Position numbers and translations under genes: made by a program
From: JARRNO01 sp037384885
GTDB taxonomy: Bacteria > Acidobacteriota > UBA4820 > DSQY01
Assembly (NCBI GenBank): GCA_037384885.1
Contig: JARRNO010000090.1
Coordinates: 1-7,938, forward strand
Direction of reading: 5' to 3'
Length of the DNA: 7,938 bases
Notes under the pieces: generated by a model
The model's database searches: none
What the model was told of the DNA's origin: nothing
Seen by the model: the letters and a program-made list of their open reading frames with translations, nothing else
Shown here: piece after piece, positions 6,648-7,938 of the stretch
Layout of the letters: the number at the start of each line of letters is the position of its first letter
Numbering within the stretch: position 1 is the first letter of the stretch

Positions 6648-6676
6648 TTTATGACAGGTTGCCCGCAGGCTGTCAA
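6648..6676 (-). promoter_or_regulatory. Promoter of the unknown secreted-protein gene
   Basis: Minus-strand TTGACA (6676-6671), a perfect -35, then a 17-nt spacer and CATAAA (6653-6648). The -10 matches four of six bases and is preceded by TGT, an extended -10. The +1 is expected near 6641, giving a leader of about 55 nt before the GTG at 6586. Confidence 0.7.
6652..6675. promoter_or_regulatory. 24-bp imperfect palindrome over the promoter, candidate operator
   Basis: The plus strand reads TGACAG-N2-TGC-N2-GCA-N2-CTGTCA. Nine of twelve base pairs are symmetric, and the centre is at 6663/6664. It runs from inside the -35 box, through the whole spacer, to the first bases of the -10, so a bound dimeric regulator would block RNA polymerase. 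No U tract follows it on the minus strand, so it does not look like a terminator of the upstream membrane-protein gene. The regulator is unknown. Confidence 0.55.
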
Positions 6677-6733
6677 TGACCGCTTTACTTCAAAAAGCCG
6701 GAATCTCCTGGAGGCGATCCGTAGACGGGCGGC

Positions 6734-7108
6734 TCATTCTTGAAAGCGGCGGTTCGATCTCACGCGTCCCTTCCCCGCCACCATCCGGTTCAGGATGAAT
6801 GAGACGACGGAAATCAGCAGTGCGCCCAGCAGCGCCGTCCCGAAGCCGTTGAGGTGAAACCCCGGAACAATCACCGACGCCAGCCAGAGAAGAACGGCGT
6901 TGATCATAAATATGAACAGGCCGAAGGAAAGCAGGACCAGGGGCAGGGTAAAGAGAATGAGAATGGGACGGATGACCGCGTTGGCCAGACCGACAACCAA
7001 CGCCGCCAGAAAAAGGGCGAGAAGTCCGCTGAAATGAATCCCGGGCAGAATGATGCTCACGATCCCCAGTGAAGCCATCATGAGAAAAACGCGCAGCAGA
7101 AAATACAT
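6734..7108 (-). CDS. Small four-helix membrane protein, phage holin family IV / YvlD-like (PF04020 type)
   Basis: A 124-residue hydrophobic inner-membrane protein with about four membrane segments (roughly 3-22, 27-46, 49-80 with a central break, 88-107) and a basic tail, GKGRVRSNRRFQE. The segment GLANAVIRPILILFTLPLVL (40-59) followed by SFGLFIFMINAVLLWLA is typical of PF04020. Despite the family name, chromosomal members such as B. subtilis YvlD are not part of phages, and no phage gene is nearby. An internal pseudo-repeat is visible, as I-x2-PG-[IF]-H-[FL]-x-G occurs at 20-28 and 80-88. The ATG at 7108 follows the upstream stop by 4 nt and has no clear Shine-Dalgarno, so translation is probably coupled to the DUF3047 gene. 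Its molecular role is unknown; an envelope-related function is inferred. Confidence 0.88.
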   Translation of the reverse strand: MYFLLRVFLMMASLGIVSIILPGIHFSGLLALFLAALVVGLANAVIRPILILFTLPLVLLSFGLFIFMINAVLLWLASVIVPGFHLNGFGTALLGALLISVVSFILNRMVAGKGRVRSNRRFQE

Positions 7109-7112
7109 GGAT

Positions 7113-7796
7113 TTAGCCGGCTGGTTGGAAGGTTATCCGAGCAATGGAGCTTTCCGCAACAGATCGCGTGTCGTCGGAGTCGATCTGGAAGGAGACGGCG
7201 ATGGGGTCGGGCGTGTCCTTCGTCTTGAACGCGGTCTGGAAGTCCTTTAACACATTCCGCCGCTCGGTAAACCAGGTATGAAGCGGATCGTTCTCATTTC
7301 TCAGGACGATGATGCGGCAATTCGAATTCTTGGGGGAGGTGTAGACTGTCCCCTTTCCCGGTACCGTTTCCCAGGTGTATCCCAGGATCCGCGCGTCCAA
7401 CCCCCCAAGCCAGCGCGAACCCGCAAAGAGAACGTATACCTGCGCCGCTTCGTCGTCCGTATTCCGGTGCCGCCCGTCTCCTCCTTTAGGGAGAACCGAG
7501 GCTTCCCAAGACCACGTCAGTTCCGGCGTCCGATTGAGATTGACTTTGAAACGCCTGATAAAAGCCCAGGATGAATCCGGCGCAAACATCCGAAGGAAGG
7601 GCATTCCCTCGCGGCGCCCGAAATCCAGGGACACCGTACCTTTCCACTTCTTGATTTTCCAGTTGTGGTAGAAGAGGTTCGGGGTTGAAAAGGACGCCAC
7701 CGGGACAGCCGGGAAGCTTTCTCCGGCCAGCGCCAGGGGCAATATAAGTGCGAGAAGAAGAAGTGGGAAGAGGACCTTCCCGGCCATTTTTCTCAT
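7113..7796 (-). CDS. DUF3047-type secreted protein
   Basis: 227 residues. A signal peptide has basic start MRKMAGK, core VLFPLLLLALILPLA and a clear cleavage site ALA|GE at 24/25, so the product is exported. The mature part matches the DUF3047 pattern as I know it: WKIKKWKG (46-53), RTPELTWSWE (89-98), DDEAAQVYVLF (114-124), ILGYTWE (137-143), ERRNVLKDF (178-186) and the acidic QIDSDDT (204-210). The alternating strands suggest a beta-sandwich fold; no enzyme activity is known to me. The ATG at 7796 has no Shine-Dalgarno. A promoter-like TTGCAA-17-TAGAAT upstream puts +1 on this ATG. An ATG three codons in (7787) is an alternative start but would shorten the basic n-region. It is coupled to the membrane protein gene 4 nt downstream, and the two probably form one operon. 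Confidence 0.85.
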   Translation of the reverse strand: MRKMAGKVLFPLLLLALILPLALAGESFPAVPVASFSTPNLFYHNWKIKKWKGTVSLDFGRREGMPFLRMFAPDSSWAFIRRFKVNLNRTPELTWSWEASVLPKGGDGRHRNTDDEAAQVYVLFAGSRWLGGLDARILGYTWETVPGKGTVYTSPKNSNCRIIVLRNENDPLHTWFTERRNVLKDFQTAFKTKDTPDPIAVSFQIDSDDTRSVAESSIARITFQPAG

Positions 7797-7802
7797 CGCG
7801 TC

Positions 7803-7831
7803 ATTCTAGGCACATCTTTTTGGATTTGCAA
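7803..7831 (-). promoter_or_regulatory. Candidate promoter giving a leaderless DUF3047 mRNA
   Basis: Minus-strand TTGCAA (7831-7826; four of six), a 17-nt spacer and TAGAAT (7808-7803; five of six). The six bases GACGCG separate the -10 from the ATG, so the standard +1 position is the A of the start codon at 7796. Confidence 0.5.
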
Positions 7832-7840
7832 GCCCCTGCC

Positions 7841-7873
7841 GGAAAGAAGGAAGGCCCCCGCTTCACGGGTCCC
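7841..7873 (-). terminator. Possible terminator of a gene beyond the right edge
   Basis: On the minus strand CCCG (7869-7866) and CGGG (7860-7857) form a short stem around TGAAG. Two more G-C pairs lie outside a small internal loop, and the pyrimidine-rich run TTCCTTCTTTCC (7852-7841) follows. The stem is short and the tract is interrupted by C, so this is tentative. The remaining 7874-7938 has no gene I can support. Confidence 0.35.
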
Positions 7874-7938
7874 ATACCTTGCCAGATCGCCGCCCACCGG
7901 GTAAGATAGGCCTTCGCCCAAGGGATAGGGGATGTGAA

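Noticed and set aside
6734..7108. Reading the holin-family protein as evidence of a prophage
   Set aside because: PF04020 members are common chromosomal membrane proteins; no lysin, structural, integrase or attachment-site sequence is present.
7797..7938. Two minus-strand frames open from the right edge, one ending TGA overlapping the DUF3047 ATG and one ending 5 nt earlier
   Set aside because: About 45 codons each, two frames open at once, no family resemblance, and a terminator-like hairpin and promoter lie in the same stretch. The ATGA overlap keeps a coding tail possible, but it cannot be supported from this window.

Overview
The window is a stretch of ordinary, gene-dense bacterial chromosome with a moderately high GC content. 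It has seven protein genes, one tRNA gene and short intergenic gaps. The tolB gene, with its signal peptide and beta-propeller, implies a diderm (Gram-negative type) cell. The mix of mtnA, tsaD, a pterin dehydratase, a DUF3047 protein and a coupled tolB-recN pair would fit lineages such as Desulfobacterota/Deltaproteobacteria, Acidobacteriota, Nitrospirota or NC10. The phylum cannot be fixed from this sequence alone. I see no insertion sequence, prophage, CRISPR array or defence locus.

Left side, plus strand (1-2249): a compact three-gene operon. It holds mtnA (methionine salvage, 5' end cut by the window edge), tsaD (t6A tRNA modification, 4 nt downstream) and a phhB-like 4a-carbinolamine dehydratase gene whose ATG overlaps the tsaD stop codon. 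A possible terminator follows near 2361-2400. A tRNA-Lys(CTT) gene at 2513-2588 then has its own good promoter (TTGACG-17-TATACT), placed so that transcription should begin within about 2 nt of the mature tRNA.

Right side, minus strand (read from right to left): a DUF3047 secreted-protein gene, with a promoter that puts +1 on its start codon (candidate leaderless mRNA), is followed 4 nt later by a four-helix membrane protein of the PF04020 'phage holin IV/YvlD' type. Next comes a separate, well-formed promoter (TTGACA-17-CATAAA, extended -10) that contains a 24-bp imperfect palindrome. It drives a GTG-initiated gene for a secreted protein of unknown function with an internal duplication and a Gly/Lys/His-rich tail. 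Then come tolB and recN, only 3 nt apart, and recN converges on the tRNA gene.

Together the minus-strand genes are mostly envelope functions (three exported proteins and one membrane protein), with the DNA-repair ATPase RecN attached to tolB. The plus-strand genes are small-molecule and tRNA housekeeping. TsaD makes the t6A modification expected at A37 of the tRNA-Lys encoded just downstream. The least explained parts are the duplicated secreted protein with its palindromic promoter, and the two promoters whose +1 falls on or next to the first functional base.
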